Notes: a model not told the origin generated them from the letters alone. Shown: positions 22,963-34,600, counted from the stretch's first letter. The stretch is 64,000 nucleotides of DNA from Bactericera cockerelli (GCA_024516035.1 JAMCCL010000053.1:62001-126000), one strand, 5' to 3'. Numbers and translations: made by a program.

Positions 22963-25900
22963 CTATTCAGCTTCTGGTTCTTCAGGTTTGGCCACTGGTG
23001 GGTGATTTTTCTTAGTAGAAAGATGGGGCTTTTCTTTGCTGATGGCACGAGATCTTAATTCTTCTTCAATAGCTTTATTCACGTTCTTGGAAATAGTTTT
23101 TTGTATTTTGACTGACTCAAGATTTTTGTTCTTTTTAGCTTGAATTGGGCGGTCTGCAGAATATGAAAAATAAAAAAATCATTTTACTATTAATTTATTA
23201 TACTACCCTATTTCAAGAAAGAGTAGTCACCTCATGTGTATTTCTAATACTTCAGGTAGGTACTCATGAAAAGTTAATCAACAATCAAACTTACAAGGAA
23301 CCAACCTTACTAACAAATACTAACTATTAATTATTAGGCTTTAAGTATCATCTCACAAGGATTAAAACCAAACCAAAGATTATATTAGTCTCACTGTATC
23401 AGAAATAGAATGTCATCTGAAAAGGTGGCTGAAGACTGGCCATTTGAAATAAAATGGAGAGTTAAACTCTTACTTTCCTAAATTGTGATTCTCAAGGGTT
23501 TTTAAGGGCAAAATTGGTATCACAAGTTGGGACTTTAAGGTTTTCTCTTTAAACTGTAATAAATTGTAGATATGTAGCCATGAAATACATAAGACCTGTT
23601 TGACTGCAGGAGTAAAGGGACTTCTCAATTTTACCTCAGCAGAATAAAAAAGTTATATTCAATTCTATTTTATTAAAGCATTGGTTTAATATAAAACAAT
23701 GCCCAAAATCTAGACTTGAATATACTGAGGATTAACAAAACCAATAAATTTAATAATTTGGCCCTAAAAACACAAAATTGAGGGCACAATTGATACTCTA
23801 TGGACTTAGGTCTACATTAAGGAAGAATTAATAGACGTTTCTGTAATAACTCTGTGGTGCTAAGTCATGGATTGCGTATAGTGTAAGATAGGGAACACCA
23901 ACACTTGGCAATAACTTGTGATATAGAATTTTTATATTAATTTTGCCCTTTGATTATAGTTTTAGGACAAAATTAATAGACGTTTTGGTAATACCTCTGT
24001 GGTGCTAAGTCACAGATTGCGTACTGTGTAAACCAACACTTAGCTATGACTTACACTACCGGTCAAAAGTTTGGGTACAGCTATGTTTTTTTCAGTTTCT
24101 TCCCTATTGAGGAGTGAAAGGTCATTGAAATCACCACAGAGCCATCATGACTGAAAGTTCATGTTCTTATCTATTAAATAAATTTAAATTACTCCATACA
24201 TATGAAGTACATGTACATAAACCTACTGAAATTGACCCTTGTTAATGTATAGCTGTACACATGAGACTGCATGTTTGTTTATACCTACAGTTTGTAGGTA
24301 CATTTTAGGCATAGGTATCTATATTCGGATTATATTTTGTTATGAGTGATACCTCTGATATTATTTTAGTGTCAGATAAGTGGTTGAAAGTGATTCATTG
24401 TGTTGATTTTAAGTTGAAAGTCAAGCGTTCCAATTTGCGTCAAGTGTCTAAGTAAAGTGCCTAATTTTTTTTATAAAAGTGTTAAAATAGCTCCTTATTG
24501 TCAAATTTCAATGGAAAAGAGATCTGCCATAGTAGCATTGTGCAAAGCTGGGCATTCTCTGCGGGAAATTGCATCTCTTCAACGTGTCTCACTGCATGGT
24601 GTTCAAAAAACCTTGCAGCGTAATGAAGAACGCGGAACTTTGAGTGACCTCCCAAGAAGTGGTAGGCCAAAATGCACTTCCAAACAAGAAGACAAATTCG
24701 TCCGGGTCACATCCAAGCGAGATCGCTTTAAAACAGCGACTCAAATTCGTTCTGAGCTGCTTGAAATGAGAACTGCTGATGTTTCAGTTTCTACCGTCCA
24801 AAGGCGTCTTTGTGATGCTGGTCTCAAAGGCTGTGTGGCAGCAAAAAAACCTTTGCTGCGGCCTATAAATAAAAGAAAAAGACTAGCATGGGCCAAGAAA
24901 CACAGCAACTGGTCACAGGACCAATGGAAACGTGTTCTCTTCACTGATGAGTCCAAGTTTGAAGTCGGATCCAAAAGGAGAAAATTCGTTCGGCGTGCAG
25001 CGGAGGAAACGCATGCTTCCTGCCTGTGTGCAGCCTACGGTGAAGCATGGAGGTGGTTCCCTCATGGTGTGGCGTTGTTTTGGAGGCAATTCAGTGGGAG
25101 ACATTGTTCGTATCAATGGAATAATGGACTCCAAAGTGTACCATGGCATCCTGGTGCGGCATTTGGTACCATCTGGACTGAGACTTATCGGCCGTGGATT
25201 TGTCTTACAGCAGGATAACGACCCTAAACATGCCTCAAAATTGTGCAGAGACTATGTAGCCAAAAAAGAGGGTGAAAATATACTGCAAAATATGATCTGG
25301 CCTCCTCAAAGCTCCGACTCTAACCCTATAGAGTTGCTTTGGGATCACGTGGACCGTTGTGTACGCCAGCAGCACATAACCAGTCAGAATCACTTGTGGG
25401 AGGTGATACAAGAGCAGTGGAGAGCGGTTGGCGAAGAAACCCTGAAAAAACTTCTTGAAAGGATGCCGCGAATATGCCAAGCAATAATCCGTGCAAAAGG
25501 GGGTTATTTCGATGAAAAGAATGTTTGAGCAATTGTAATGAAAAAACAATGTTAAATATCATAAATATATTGTCTACAAAAACTTAAAGATTTTATTTTT
25601 CATTTCTAATATTTTTTATTCTTTTAAGAAGCTTTAAAAATTTATTTTGTGAGGAAACTTTTCAAATTTTGAGGTGTACCCAAACTTTTGACCGGTAGTG
25701 TAAGTTATCAATGTTGTCTATTAATTTGCTTTTAAATGGAGAAACTAATGCTTAAGTTTGTAATACCTCTGTGGCACTAAGTCATGGATTGTGTTCTGTG
25801 TAAGATAAGGAAAACTGATGTTAAGCGATGTCTTAAGTTATCTATTTTGTCTATTAACTTCGTTCTTAGACTTAAGTCCACAAAGGCATAACAAAAGTGT

Positions 25901-26167
25901 CTTTTTATTTCTTTCCTAAAGTAGGTATGATATTAATATTTAATTAAAAGTTGTATACTACTTTAACTATGAATACAGGAAGGACAAAATTGAAATCAAA
26001 AGCCACAAGACAAAGATAATAATGAACACCGGTGACAGTTGATAGTGGTTCTAATAGCTCCAATGTATCATTTTCAACTCACTTTTCTTATAGGTTCCTC
26101 TGTTTGCGCCCTTAGTTTTGACACCCGCGGGTAACTTGGCTTTTACTTTGGTCTTTCCCTGAGGCAT
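22963..26167 (-). CDS. UPF0390-family small protein (Leydig cell tumor 10 kDa / C19orf53 homologue), gene span
   Basis: Two coding exons, 26083-26167 and 22963-23153, give 91 residues. The first encodes MPQGKTKVKAKLPAGVKTKG and NRGTYKK; the second RPIQAKKNKNLESVKIQ, SKNVNKAIEEELRSRA and a Pro/Glu-rich tail ending EEPEAE. The MPQGK start, the Lys-rich middle and the VNKxxEEEL segment match the UPF0390 family, small basic proteins of unclear nucleic-acid-related function. Splice phases agree (1/1). AATAAA-like sequence follows the stop. The intron holds three MITE copies and a Tc1-like transposon. It lies upstream of TRMT2A on the same strand and diverges from the candidate gene at 26501. Confidence 0.82.
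23819..24053. mobile_element. MITE copies ('aatacctctgtggtgctaag' family), second one split by a transposon
   Basis: Elements of about 130 bp with inverted ends of the form aaggacgaaattaatagac and a core aatacctctgtggtgctaag. One spans 23819-23950. A second starts at 23955 and is interrupted at 24053, resuming at 25701. Further copies: 10460-10585, 12780-12900, 14175-14305, 25740-25875, 34472-34600, and fragments at 43250 and 47070. Confidence 0.82.
24054..25700 (+). mobile_element. Tc1/mariner-like transposon, DD38E spacing
   Basis: 1647 bp flanked by TA duplications (24052-24053, 25701-25702). The ends are inverted repeats starting cactaccggtcaaaagtttg. It contains one transposase broken by a single frameshift. 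It is inserted in a MITE, which itself sits in the UPF0390 intron. Good end preservation suggests a fairly recent insertion. Confidence 0.93.
24511..25528 (+). pseudogene. Tc1-like transposase, one frameshift
   Basis: The N-terminal half (MEKRSAIVALCKAGHSLREI, then a GRPKCTSKQED linker) is a paired helix-turn-helix DNA-binding region. The catalytic half begins VLFTDESKF (first Asp), continues in a second frame from about 25005 with LQQDNDPKHASK (second Asp) and NPIELLWDH (Glu). 38 residues separate the second Asp and the Glu, rather than the 34 usual in Tc1. The frame change is near 25005 (agcggaggaaacgcatg), one base too many or two too few. An ATG further upstream (24457) is in frame, but homology begins at MEKRS. 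Confidence 0.9.
25740..25875. mobile_element. Third MITE copy of the same family
   Basis: Shares aatacctctgtggcactaag and the end gtctattaacttcgttctta. It makes a near-tandem trio with the copies at 23819 and 23955. Confidence 0.75.
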
Positions 26168-26500
26168 TTATGGTTCATAAAAGACACGACTGAAATAAAT
26201 GGAGCAGTCGAATTTAAGCTGGGTATTTAACACCAAAAGTCACTGAAGATCTACACATCCACAGAAAGAAAAGACTGAAATTTAAATGAATTGATCGATT
26301 TATCATGCGCAAAATTCAACCACGTCTTCGGTCTTTTTTCTTTTGATTTACATTTTACAATGGGCTATTTCAAAACTTCGCGCTATCAAAATCTAGAAGA
26401 CCCACAGAGGTGAAAAGGTGGGCCTTGCCCTTTGGGGCAAATCCCAATGAAGCAAACGTAAATAAACAATATTTTTTCATGCTTCTCAAAATTTGTAAAG
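26168..26500. promoter_or_regulatory. Putative bidirectional promoter
   Basis: 333 bp separate the start codons of UPF0390 (minus) and the candidate small gene (plus). No TATA box was identified. The arrangement is inferred from the two gene models. Confidence 0.4.
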
Positions 26501-27326
26501 ATGACCGCGAAAGGTAGAATTCGTGATAGCTTTTGTTTTATTTTTTCCTACATGCAGTACATGCTTTTTGTTGTTTGGTTAGAAACTAGGAAAAGGATAA
26601 AAATGTAATCTTCATATTCTGTAAGTATTCTGAAAACAAAGTTTTAGTTTGCAAATGAAAAAATCCAACCCAACCCAATCTAGGTGAGATTAATACAATA
26701 AAATTCTCTGTTTATCCTACTAGGATGAGACTAAAGAGTCCCTTTACTCTCCAAGTAGAATTGTTGGGATTAGGAAGGGCATTCAGTGGGTAAATATGTG
26801 CTACAACCAACCAACCATGAAATTGAACAATGCCAACAACAAGGAGAAAGTAATGTGTCATAAATGTATTTTGAATATTCCAGCTTGCAATCTCATTTAT
26901 CCTACTGGTGATATAGCTGGTGCATGTATTGCTAAGGTCCAAGAAGCTTCTATTAAGAGGTTGGTGGGTACATGAATATAGAATTCAGTTTTCAAAACCC
27001 AAACCATTATTTAGCCCTGTTATGTCAGACTGGTATTCAGGTCATTATTGACCCGTATTTAAATAAGCCGGAAAACTAATGTTTCAAAAGATTTCTTAAG
27101 ACATTTTTTCTATTACCAATAGCAAGACACTCTGTTATTGTATTTGGAGACAAAACAATGAAATACCACTGAGCTTTCTTCCCAATAAAAACATGAGATG
27201 GATTGTCAGCATGTCTCTATGATGTAGTTAAATGTGTTTTTTTTTTTTTTTTTTCAGATTGTAGCTACTACCAAAAAAGTGATCAGAACCCATAAACTAA
27301 AAAAAGCTGGAAAATCATCAGATTAA
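26501..27326 (+). CDS. Candidate 53-residue gene, three exons
   Basis: Proposed exons 26501-26513 (MTAK plus one base), 26884-26963 and 27258-27326 join in matching phases with GT/AG borders. The product continues NLIYPTGDIAGACIAK, VQEASIKRL and a basic tail KKVIRTHKLKKAGKSSD with a TAA stop. The middle exon uses a weaker donor (gtgggt). A long T-run precedes the last acceptor. I do not recognise the family. Support is phase agreement across three exons and the divergent position next to UPF0390; a chance assembly of short open stretches is possible. Confidence 0.4.
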
Positions 27327-27886
27327 GGCCAATACTCAGATGGTCTCTCATCTAAGTTCTGCTATTTATGCTCATTAAAGCTATATATTAAAGAACTACA
27401 AAAACTCAAAGAAGAAAAATTGTTAACTGCAGTTGTTGTGGTGTCACACCAGTTTATTTCTCATTATTGTTTGTATTTTGTAACTGTTTACAGCTAGCTA
27501 AGGAATGGTATTTTTGAAGAGACTCTCTTACTTGTGGTTTTGAAAGCTTCATTATTTTGTGGTCACTAGTACAGTCCACTCTAAATAATTCCAACTCTTT
27601 ATAAATAAAAAGTTTTTTTATGTCCTTCCAACTTGGAAATATCAAGAGTTAACTGTACTTAAAGCAGGGGCTGAACAAAGTCTCACCAAGGTCCAAGTTA
27701 TTGGGAAACTACTTAATAGTATAGTATAGTATAGTAGTGCTTTATTTAGACTGTCGGCTCGAGACAGGAAGTCCCATTACGCTAACATTTTAATATGTCA
27801 AGAAACTCTAAAACCCTTTTACCTCTATGTCTTTGGAGCTATGTTTTAGAAATAGAGAAAAAATATACCCACAGTACCCCATTAAG

Positions 27887-28247
27887 GTTGATTCACACAC
27901 ACCTGTGACATGACAGTGTCATGTCTATGACGTGATCCCTCCGGCGAGGAAAATCAGATTCTTGTAGGAATTTGAAGGGCCCTATTCCCACTTGCCCGGC
28001 AGGTGACCATGACAGTGCAAATAGTGCTTGTACTGTGATCTGGCACATTAATAACGGACAATATTTTTCACAGCCGGTGATTTTGATTTTACCAGTGTTT
28101 CTCTGCAATTACCAGTGTTTTCATGCAAGTGCACTGCCACTGCATGGTTGGAGCACTGACCAGTGTGAATAGCAATCACTGTGTTCACAGCCGGGATAAT
28201 CACATTCTGGTTATGGAACTGCCATGTCACAGGTGTGTGTGAATCAA
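27887..28247. mobile_element. TTAA-flanked MITE with inverted ends
   Basis: Left end ggttgattcacacacacctg and right end the inverse (caggtgtgtgtgaatcaac), each abutting TTAA. The interior is partly palindromic and noncoding. Confidence 0.75.
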
Positions 28248-28249
28248 CT

Positions 28250-28740
28250 TTTAAGGTTGCTTTTAAATCTTAACTCGCAAGTACTTGCACCAAAAAATAT
28301 CATTCTCAGCTCTAACTCAATCATGTTTGGATCATTCCTTACAGAGGGTATCAAATTTTACAACAGCCTCCCTATTGATCTAAAATCCCTCCACCCTGAA
28401 ATTCTTTAAAAGAAAAACTTTTTGATCTTATGTTGTATTCTTCTTCTGAGATTTCAGTGTGACCTGGCTACCATACAGTCTTATCACTATACCTCACCAC
28501 TGTTTTTTTTATTTATATAAATGTATGTATCATTCTCATCAATTAGTCAACATTTTCCTCTGTCTTTCTACCTTGTCATCCTTCTGCTATATCTCAATTC
28601 TTAGCATTTTTCTCCTCTTTTTATTATTTGTTTTTAAAATAAGTAAATATAAATATCTAAGTTAGTTTCAAGACTAGAATAAGAAATTGTGTACATGGTA
28701 ATGTAATTAAACAATAAAAATATTATTATTATAAAAAGTT
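28250..28740 (+). mobile_element. 3' end of a non-LTR retrotransposon
   Basis: The frame ending FGSFLTEGIKFYNSLPIDLK SLHPEIL resembles the C-terminus of insect LINE ORF2 (…YNSLP…). It is followed by an untranslated tail and a TTATTA-type end near 28730. Heavily 5'-truncated. Confidence 0.7.
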
Positions 28741-30419
28741 GGCATTAAAGTACAGCACTCACATTATCAACCTTTATTTTTGTTTTTTCTTTTTGTTGGT
28801 CTTCTTAATTATTTTGTTATAAATTGTTGAGTTATTTGTTTTGTTAAAAAAATTTGTATGAATAAATAAAGACAGAAATAAAGGATTTTTTACATTAAAA
28901 AAGTAAATGTAAAAAATGTTTTCTTTTTCAAACATTAAGCTTAGAGTAAGTTCAGAAAGAGGTTGAAATTAATCAAACATTTAGTTTGACTAGGACGTAA
29001 ATCCAGTCTGGATAAATTGTTTTCTTTATTAAGTCAAAATCAAAGATTTATTTTAAGTCTCTATTTCACATCAAAATCAAGTCTGTATTATGATAGTAAA
29101 TTTCTTATTGATAAAAAGCATTATCATATTTTAGTGTCTTTTAATTTTATTAACTTCATATGATTAGGTAAATTGTTTATTTTGTTGCACAAATCTTATT
29201 GATCTTGTGGTAGGACTTTATGTAGGACATTATTGTTATTTTCTTTTTTTACTTATTTATTTTGTCATTTGTTTGTTTTTTCTTAATTTTATACTGTTAC
29301 CATTGTACTCTGTCCTAATAAAGCATAATAAAAAAAAAGTCATCACATCTGATTTAGACAAATCTTTGTATGTATACACGTATATTAGTGTTTTACATAG
29401 GCCATTTGTAATTATTTTTAAATAAATTATGATTTAACTTTCTAATATTAGAAATTGGAAGTATTGTGTTAGCCCCCCCCCCTAGCCATAATCCTGGCTA
29501 TGCCCATGAGCTGTGTTATTGTGTGGTCACTAATATACCTTTAATTATTAGTTTTAGGGATCATGATTTTAATCAAGTACTCAGATCCTTGAGTATCAAA
29601 CAAAAAATTACTCAATTAGAGAAAATCAGAAAATTACTCAATTAGTGAAAATTACTTGATTATTTGAGCATTCAAGGCTGGTGGTGGTAAGGTTCAATAG
29701 AGGTATAGTTGCCATGGATACAAAAGAAACTTTTAAATTTTTCAACCCTTCACAAAGAAAATGTAAAGCCAGTATCAGTGGAATACACCAGTTCTTGAAC
29801 TGTCATTGAAGTGTGTTATGGTTGTCTTTGTTGTTGAAAACAGTTATTTTTCTTGAAGAATAAATTTAATATAATTATCTTGAAAGCTGTTGGGAAGTTT
29901 TTCAAAGTAGGATAAATTATCAAATTTTATTTGCTTCAATTTCAGTAGGTACATATAATGATATTAAAATAATAAATAATTCTTGAGATATGAGTGAGAA
30001 TTCAAGAATAGGACCTACTTTTACCCCCTTTCAATGTCATGTCAGGACTGTAGTATGTTAACTAGCTCACCCCTTTCCTAAACAAGTACCAGAAGTAATT
30101 GGCTCTGTCACCTATCACACACTTACAACTTATTCCTGTACTGGCCTACAACCTAATGCCTGTTGAAAGTTAAATAACTAAGCAAATATAACAGTATTGA
30201 GCTCTCATGAAATGAAAGTTATTTATTTTAAACAAAAATTTCTTCTTTCTCTTTATGAACTGGGAGGGATCCTAACATGGAGGTTGCATTATTATTATAC
30301 AATGCTTTGTTAGGTGTAAATGGACATTATGTACATACAAATAAATATTTTAACAATTAAAAAAAATGGAAACAATATATATAAATATACAATAAAAAAT
30401 GAAAAAGAATAGAAAATAC
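28741..30419. other. Intergenic AT-rich sequence
   Basis: No supported gene. A decayed palindrome (ttctaatattagaaattgg) is at about 29440 and a poly-C run at about 29477. The open frames at 28459 and 29207 are short, hydrophobic and compositionally AT-driven. Confidence 0.6.
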
Positions 30420-30545
30420 AATAAAAACAAGTCCTAACTAAGGGGCGGGGTTATTACCTATGGCAAACTCTTCCACCCAACCCTTTTGTCTCTCTGCATT
30501 GAGACAATCTTCAGCGGAGATACCATCCAGCTGTAGCTGTTGTGG
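30420..30545 (-). mobile_element. Inverted 3' tail of the same non-LTR element as 19840-20060
   Basis: Shares ctaaggggcggggttattac and the tail ttccacccaaccctt. Truncated. Confidence 0.6.
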
Positions 30546-30784
30546 TGCCTGTTATATTTTTTAGTCACTCACATATGGTTTTTATGAATCTTGATTTCTT
30601 TGCACCATGGGCCATTGCACAAAGAAGCACTAATTCTACTAATAAAATTTAGAGATAAATTACAATGGCTGAGAATCCACATCAAAATAATGTAGATTTT
30701 TCTAAAATGTATCCCTGCAAAATGTAGATTTTTCTATATAATTATATATATATCTTCAGGAACATTTTTTAGACTGTATTAATT

Positions 30785-31020
30785 ACAAGCGGGCTGTCGC
30801 CCGCTTTGCGGGCTGAGGCATGGCCATGAAAGCAAAAAATCCTTTTTCGCCAATGGCAGGTGTTGTAGTGGGAGTTTCGAAAAAATCCCGTCTTATTGCA
30901 CATCTAGACTATAAGACAAAGCTACCTACCAAATTTCAGCTTCCTAGGACTTATGGTTTGGGCTGTAGAGCGATGATCAGTCAGTGAGTGGTCAGTGACT
31001 TTGACATTTATATATTAAGA
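30785..31020 (+). mobile_element. RTE-like or SINE 3' region
   Basis: Begins with a hairpin (gcgggctgtcgcccgc) and continues through ctaccaaatttcagcttcct and a gtcagtcagtgagtggtcag stretch to tttatatattaagatta, a pattern common to arthropod RTE-type retroposon tails. No ORF. Confidence 0.45.
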
Positions 31021-31154
31021 TTAACAAGGATATTATTGATCAGATTGCCCTTTGATGCACAAGGTTTGGCAATTGATTTAAATAGTAAGGTGTTGTACAC
31101 AAAAGGTGAAGTGACTGAGAATTTTCTATTAGCAAATTTGAAGCACAGTGTACC

Positions 31155-31395
31155 CATGATGTACTATCAGTCTAGCTGGGGGATGTTAAACAGGGAGAAG
31201 ACTAGTATCTTGCTTGAGGACTATAAACAGAGAACTGACTATCCAACCCTTTCAAGCCAGGCTAGCTTGCAGTTCCTACCTATAGGTTTTTGTAAAGAAA
31301 AAGTCCAAGTCTACAAGATGGTTGATCAGATCACACATAGAATTATGTGGTTAAGAACTAGCAAACTTTGAAATGATACCATCATTCCCCCCTTC
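31155..31395 (-). repeat. 'agccagcttggctacag' family, inverted copy
   Basis: Inverted relative to 1131-1400, with matching gtctagctgggggatg and gaggactataaacagagaac phrases. Confidence 0.65.
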
Positions 31396-31490
31396 ATCTG
31401 TATCAAAGCGGGCCGAAGTGCCAGCATCACGAAGTCTTCACCTCGCTGGACGTTGCTTAACTTTGGTGATCCTACGAGTACTGGTGTATT
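31395..31490 (-). mobile_element. 5S rRNA-derived SINE head
   Basis: The reverse complement reads agtactcgtaggatcacc and agttaagcaacgtccagc, closely following the 5S rRNA pattern ttctcgtccgatcaccga/aattaagcagcg. Confidence 0.6.
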
Positions 31491-31499
31491 TGTCTTCTT

Positions 31500-32427
31500 T
31501 TAATGATTTTTTTTCTCAAAATTTCCCGCTTTAGAATATTCTTCTCTGTATTACTCCTGGAAAAAAAAAATATAAGCAATAAGCATTACATTTCTTTCTC
31601 GCCAAAATGCATTCAACCTTCCTGTTACGCAATGCGCTAAACACTTTACACGATTAACGAGTTAAAAACAATACTTTCTATACATAAATATACTTTTTAG
31701 GTAATGAATAGTGGGCAGTAAAGCTTTACATTTCGCTAGCCTTCTTTACTCTACACGTATAAATAAAAATATTCATAGAACAATTCATTAATGTGTAGAT
31801 AGCTATGATTTAGGTTGGGAGAAGGCAACTTGAGGTGGGAATCAAGCCGAGATTGACCAAATCTTTTTTGTCTAATAGCCAAAATAATACATACCTACTA
31901 AAAGTAATACAATTCAAAATTTTACTATCTGAGTGGCTGTGGCTCATGACCTGCACCATGAAAACAGGAGAAAACATATTTTTAAGAAAGCAACAATTAT
32001 CATCTTTGGAAGATTTAAGTAGAGACAGCTGTTATTTATGTTATTATTTTTATGTCACAAGATGTAGTGGGTAACATCGACATTACGAGAACTATTGCTA
32101 ATATCTCCAACCAACCGTCATATTTATTCCAAGCAATCAATCTCGTAATGCCGCCACTGATTGTTGTGGACTTGTCCTCACGAGACTATTTATAGTCTCT
32201 AGGGTGGACAGAGTAGGTACAGGGCCGAAAATGTTTCTATCCCGAGTCACCTGGAGTGCAAGCCGAGCATGCTATTTTGGCCAAGGTGACTATTTAGGAA
32301 GCAATTATATTGCTGAGTCTTTCAATTTGTATGGAAGATCGACATATGTACGAAACAGTTGATTGTTAGAGGTCTCGTGACCAACCCCTCGACAAAACCA
32401 ACCCTATTATTTTGTTATGATAACTTT
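31500..32427. other. No supported gene
   Basis: Mixed AT-rich sequence. The frame at 31835-32074 has no recognisable family and no splice or promoter support. 32075-32180 carries decayed repeat sequence. Confidence 0.5.
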
Positions 32428-32772
32428 ATCTCAAAGATAAGAGCACTCCGCTTAACATGTGGTAGGTCCCGGGTTTGATCCCCAGAATCTACAAAAAAAT
32501 TGTATTCATAATAACTAGGTACTTTTTTGCATAAGAGACCATCCGATCCACTCGTCAACAGCACATAAATTAAATACAATACTCGATTTATTCTGCAAGA
32601 ATGAGACTGAAGAGTCCCTTTACTCTCACAGTCTAAAGGGAAGTATTGTGTCTCTTCTCGTCCATCAGTCGGGAGGCATACCTACTATGGAGTGGTCAGG
32701 CTACAACATAGACCTCAAACGTATGCAGTCAGGAGCTACTCTTCTCCTCTTTATAGCAATGAAATAAAAAAA
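32428..32772 (+). mobile_element. SINE family 1 copy carrying a nested small repeat
   Basis: Decayed tRNA-like head (taggtcccgggtttgatccc) and body. A segment of about 60 bp (gaatgagactgaagagtccc) is inserted in the body. The same segment occurs alone at 1070-1130 and 26700-26757, and inverted at 16805-16870 and 23595-23650, so it is an independent mobile unit. Confidence 0.7.
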
Positions 32773-32777
32773 AAAAT

Positions 32778-32957
32778 ACGCTGGGGAAACTTTCAAAGCA
32801 ACCTGTAGCGTGCGGCCACTCAAGCCAGAATGCAACTGATCTAATCAGTGATGGAGAAAGGCTTGCGATTTTGAGAAAACAATAGGTAGTAATCATAAAA
32901 TCAATCACGGAGCAAGGTCGCACGCCGCAGGTTGCTTTGGAAGTTGCCTCAGTGTAA
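32778..32957. mobile_element. Short palindromic MITE, about 180 bp
   Basis: Inverted ends: ctttcaaagcaacctgtagc at the left versus gcggcaggttgctttgg-type sequence at the right. The minus frame across it is not a gene. Confidence 0.7.
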
Positions 32958-33004
32958 ATGCTTTTTAATAATCTTAACATTGAAGGCTGGTTTCACCAGC
33001 GTCA

Positions 33005-33130
33005 GTTGAATGCACCAGTTCTCGTAGGAGCACCGAAGTTAAGCAACACCTAGCGAGGTGAAGACTTCGTGATACTAGCATTCCGGCCCAATCCAGGCTG
33101 GGTGAGCTTAATGAGGGTAGCAGGTTTGTA
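33005..33130 (+). mobile_element. 5S rRNA-derived SINE with tRNA-SINE body
   Basis: Head ttctcgtaggagcaccgaag/ttaagcaacacctagcgagg follows 5S rRNA. The body (ccaggctgggtgagcttaat, ccagcgaatgg) is the same as that behind the tRNA-like head at 36755. Confidence 0.68.
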
Positions 33131-33172
33131 AGTTTCCAGCGAATGGAAGTACTCTTATACAGGGTGAGTTAT

Positions 33173-33339
33173 TTTAACTCTTTGACTGCCAGAGCTAATC
33201 TTGACATGTTTCCTACCCGGCCAAACCAAATACGTGTACACTTCCCCTAAGTGTACTGGCACAACTCGAGTTGTGCCATGGCCGGGTGGGAAAGTGTACT
33301 GGCACAACTCGAGTTGTGCCATGGCAGTCAAAGAGTTAA
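33173..33339. mobile_element. Tiny TTAA-type MITE with internal CTCGAG palindromes
   Basis: Ends ttaactctttgactgcc and ggcagtcaaagagttaa are perfect inverses. Inside, ggcacaactcgagttgtgcc occurs twice in full. Confidence 0.75.
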
Positions 33340-33407
33340 GTTATGCAGTGATTTCCTTGGCCTCTGTTAGTATTCCTGAAATTGTATTCAGAGAGCATTT
33401 TCATTGC

Positions 33408-33785
33408 TCATGGTGACATCAAACTGATCAATCCAGAAAATCTCTGAATAAAACTACCCTGAGAAAAAAAATGAACTTTTTCCAGTTTGAAGAATTTGTG
33501 TGTTTTGGCAAGAATTCTACACTTCCTTTCATCAAAAACTTCACTACTCAAATTTCCAATGACTATAACACAGGCATCGACCGGCGAATTGGTATCAGGA
33601 CATTCTATTTTCATCAATAAAATTGATAGTATTGTAGAGAAAAAGAAATGAAAAACAGAAAAGTGAAGAAAAAAAATATCACAAAAAGTAAACAAAATAA
33701 CAATAAAGGTAGAAATCGCGAAGGACAATATGTAAAATATTGATAAACTACACATTTTAACAGTTTGAGAAACCCTGGCGGCCAT
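33408..33785 (-). CDS. Unrecognised 125-residue membrane protein candidate
   Basis: The frame from an ATG in good context (gaaagATGGcc) encodes MAARVSQTVKMCSLSIFYIL, one or two strongly hydrophobic stretches, then a soluble part with CVIVIGNLSSEVFDERKCRI and KFFKLEKVHFFSQG. The second half is not AT-biased in composition and looks protein-like. No family recognised and no introns or neighbours to support it. Confidence 0.35.
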   Translation of the reverse strand: MAARVSQTVKMCSLSIFYILSFAISTFIVILFTFCDIFFLHFSVFHFFFSTILSILLMKIECPDTNSPVDACVIVIGNLSSEVFDERKCRILAKTHKFFKLEKVHFFSQGSFIQRFSGLISLMSP

Positions 33786-34471
33786 CTTTCTCTTTGATCC
33801 AATGGTATTTGCCCCAAAGATCCTCACTCTGAAAAGGTGTATAATAGAGAAACTTGCTCTTTTGCCGTCATTCTTTTCCGGAATTTTTACATTCTATTTT
33901 CAACATTCCATTCCCTAATAGGTATCTCTCGTACAATTTTTTTTCTATTTGTATTATTAATTCAATGAAATAAATATTTATAATATGATTTTTTATATTT
34001 GAATTTCGCCGATTAACCATTTGATCGGCGAAGTGCAAATAAAGAAAATTACCCAAAATATCGATTGAATGGTTTAAAATTGTAAACGGATCTTTGCTAT
34101 AACACAGAGTACTCAAAAAAATCTTATCATAAAAGTGTACCGCGAGATTTGAAAATCACAAATGTAGATTTTTTTCTTGGGAATTGTCAATGCTGTTAAT
34201 TTAATTACTTTAATAATTTCTTTCTTCACATATTAGTACTTTTTATCATTTATCCATTTTTGGGTGTATTCCGTCTCACCAGTGTTAGCCTTTGAGAGTT
34301 GGTATGTATTAAACTTTAAAATTAAATTTGTCTTTGCTTTCAAAGATAATCTCTTTTGAAGAACACCTTGGTTTCTCATCATTTTTGGTGTTTTCTTTTT
34401 ATTGATCAAAGAAAAAGTTGTAATAATGTTACTGAAAGAGCAGCAAATATTATGATATCATGACCATATTA

Positions 34472-34600
34472 AGGACGGAATTAATAGATGTTTTTGTGTT
34501 ACCTGCTAAGTCACGGATTGCATACTGTGTAAGATAGGGAAAACCAATGCTTAGCAATGATTTGAGATATAGAATTTGTCTATTAATTTCGCACTATGTT
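34472..34600. mobile_element. MITE copy, 'aatacctctgtgg' family
   Basis: Inverted ends aaggacggaattaatagatg and ctattaatttcg, core gctaagtcacggattgcata. Best preserved single copy after those near 23.8 kb. Confidence 0.8.

Noticed and set aside
24054..25700. Intact, active transposon
   Set aside because: The transposase has one frameshift near 25005; the sequence alone cannot say whether that is an error.
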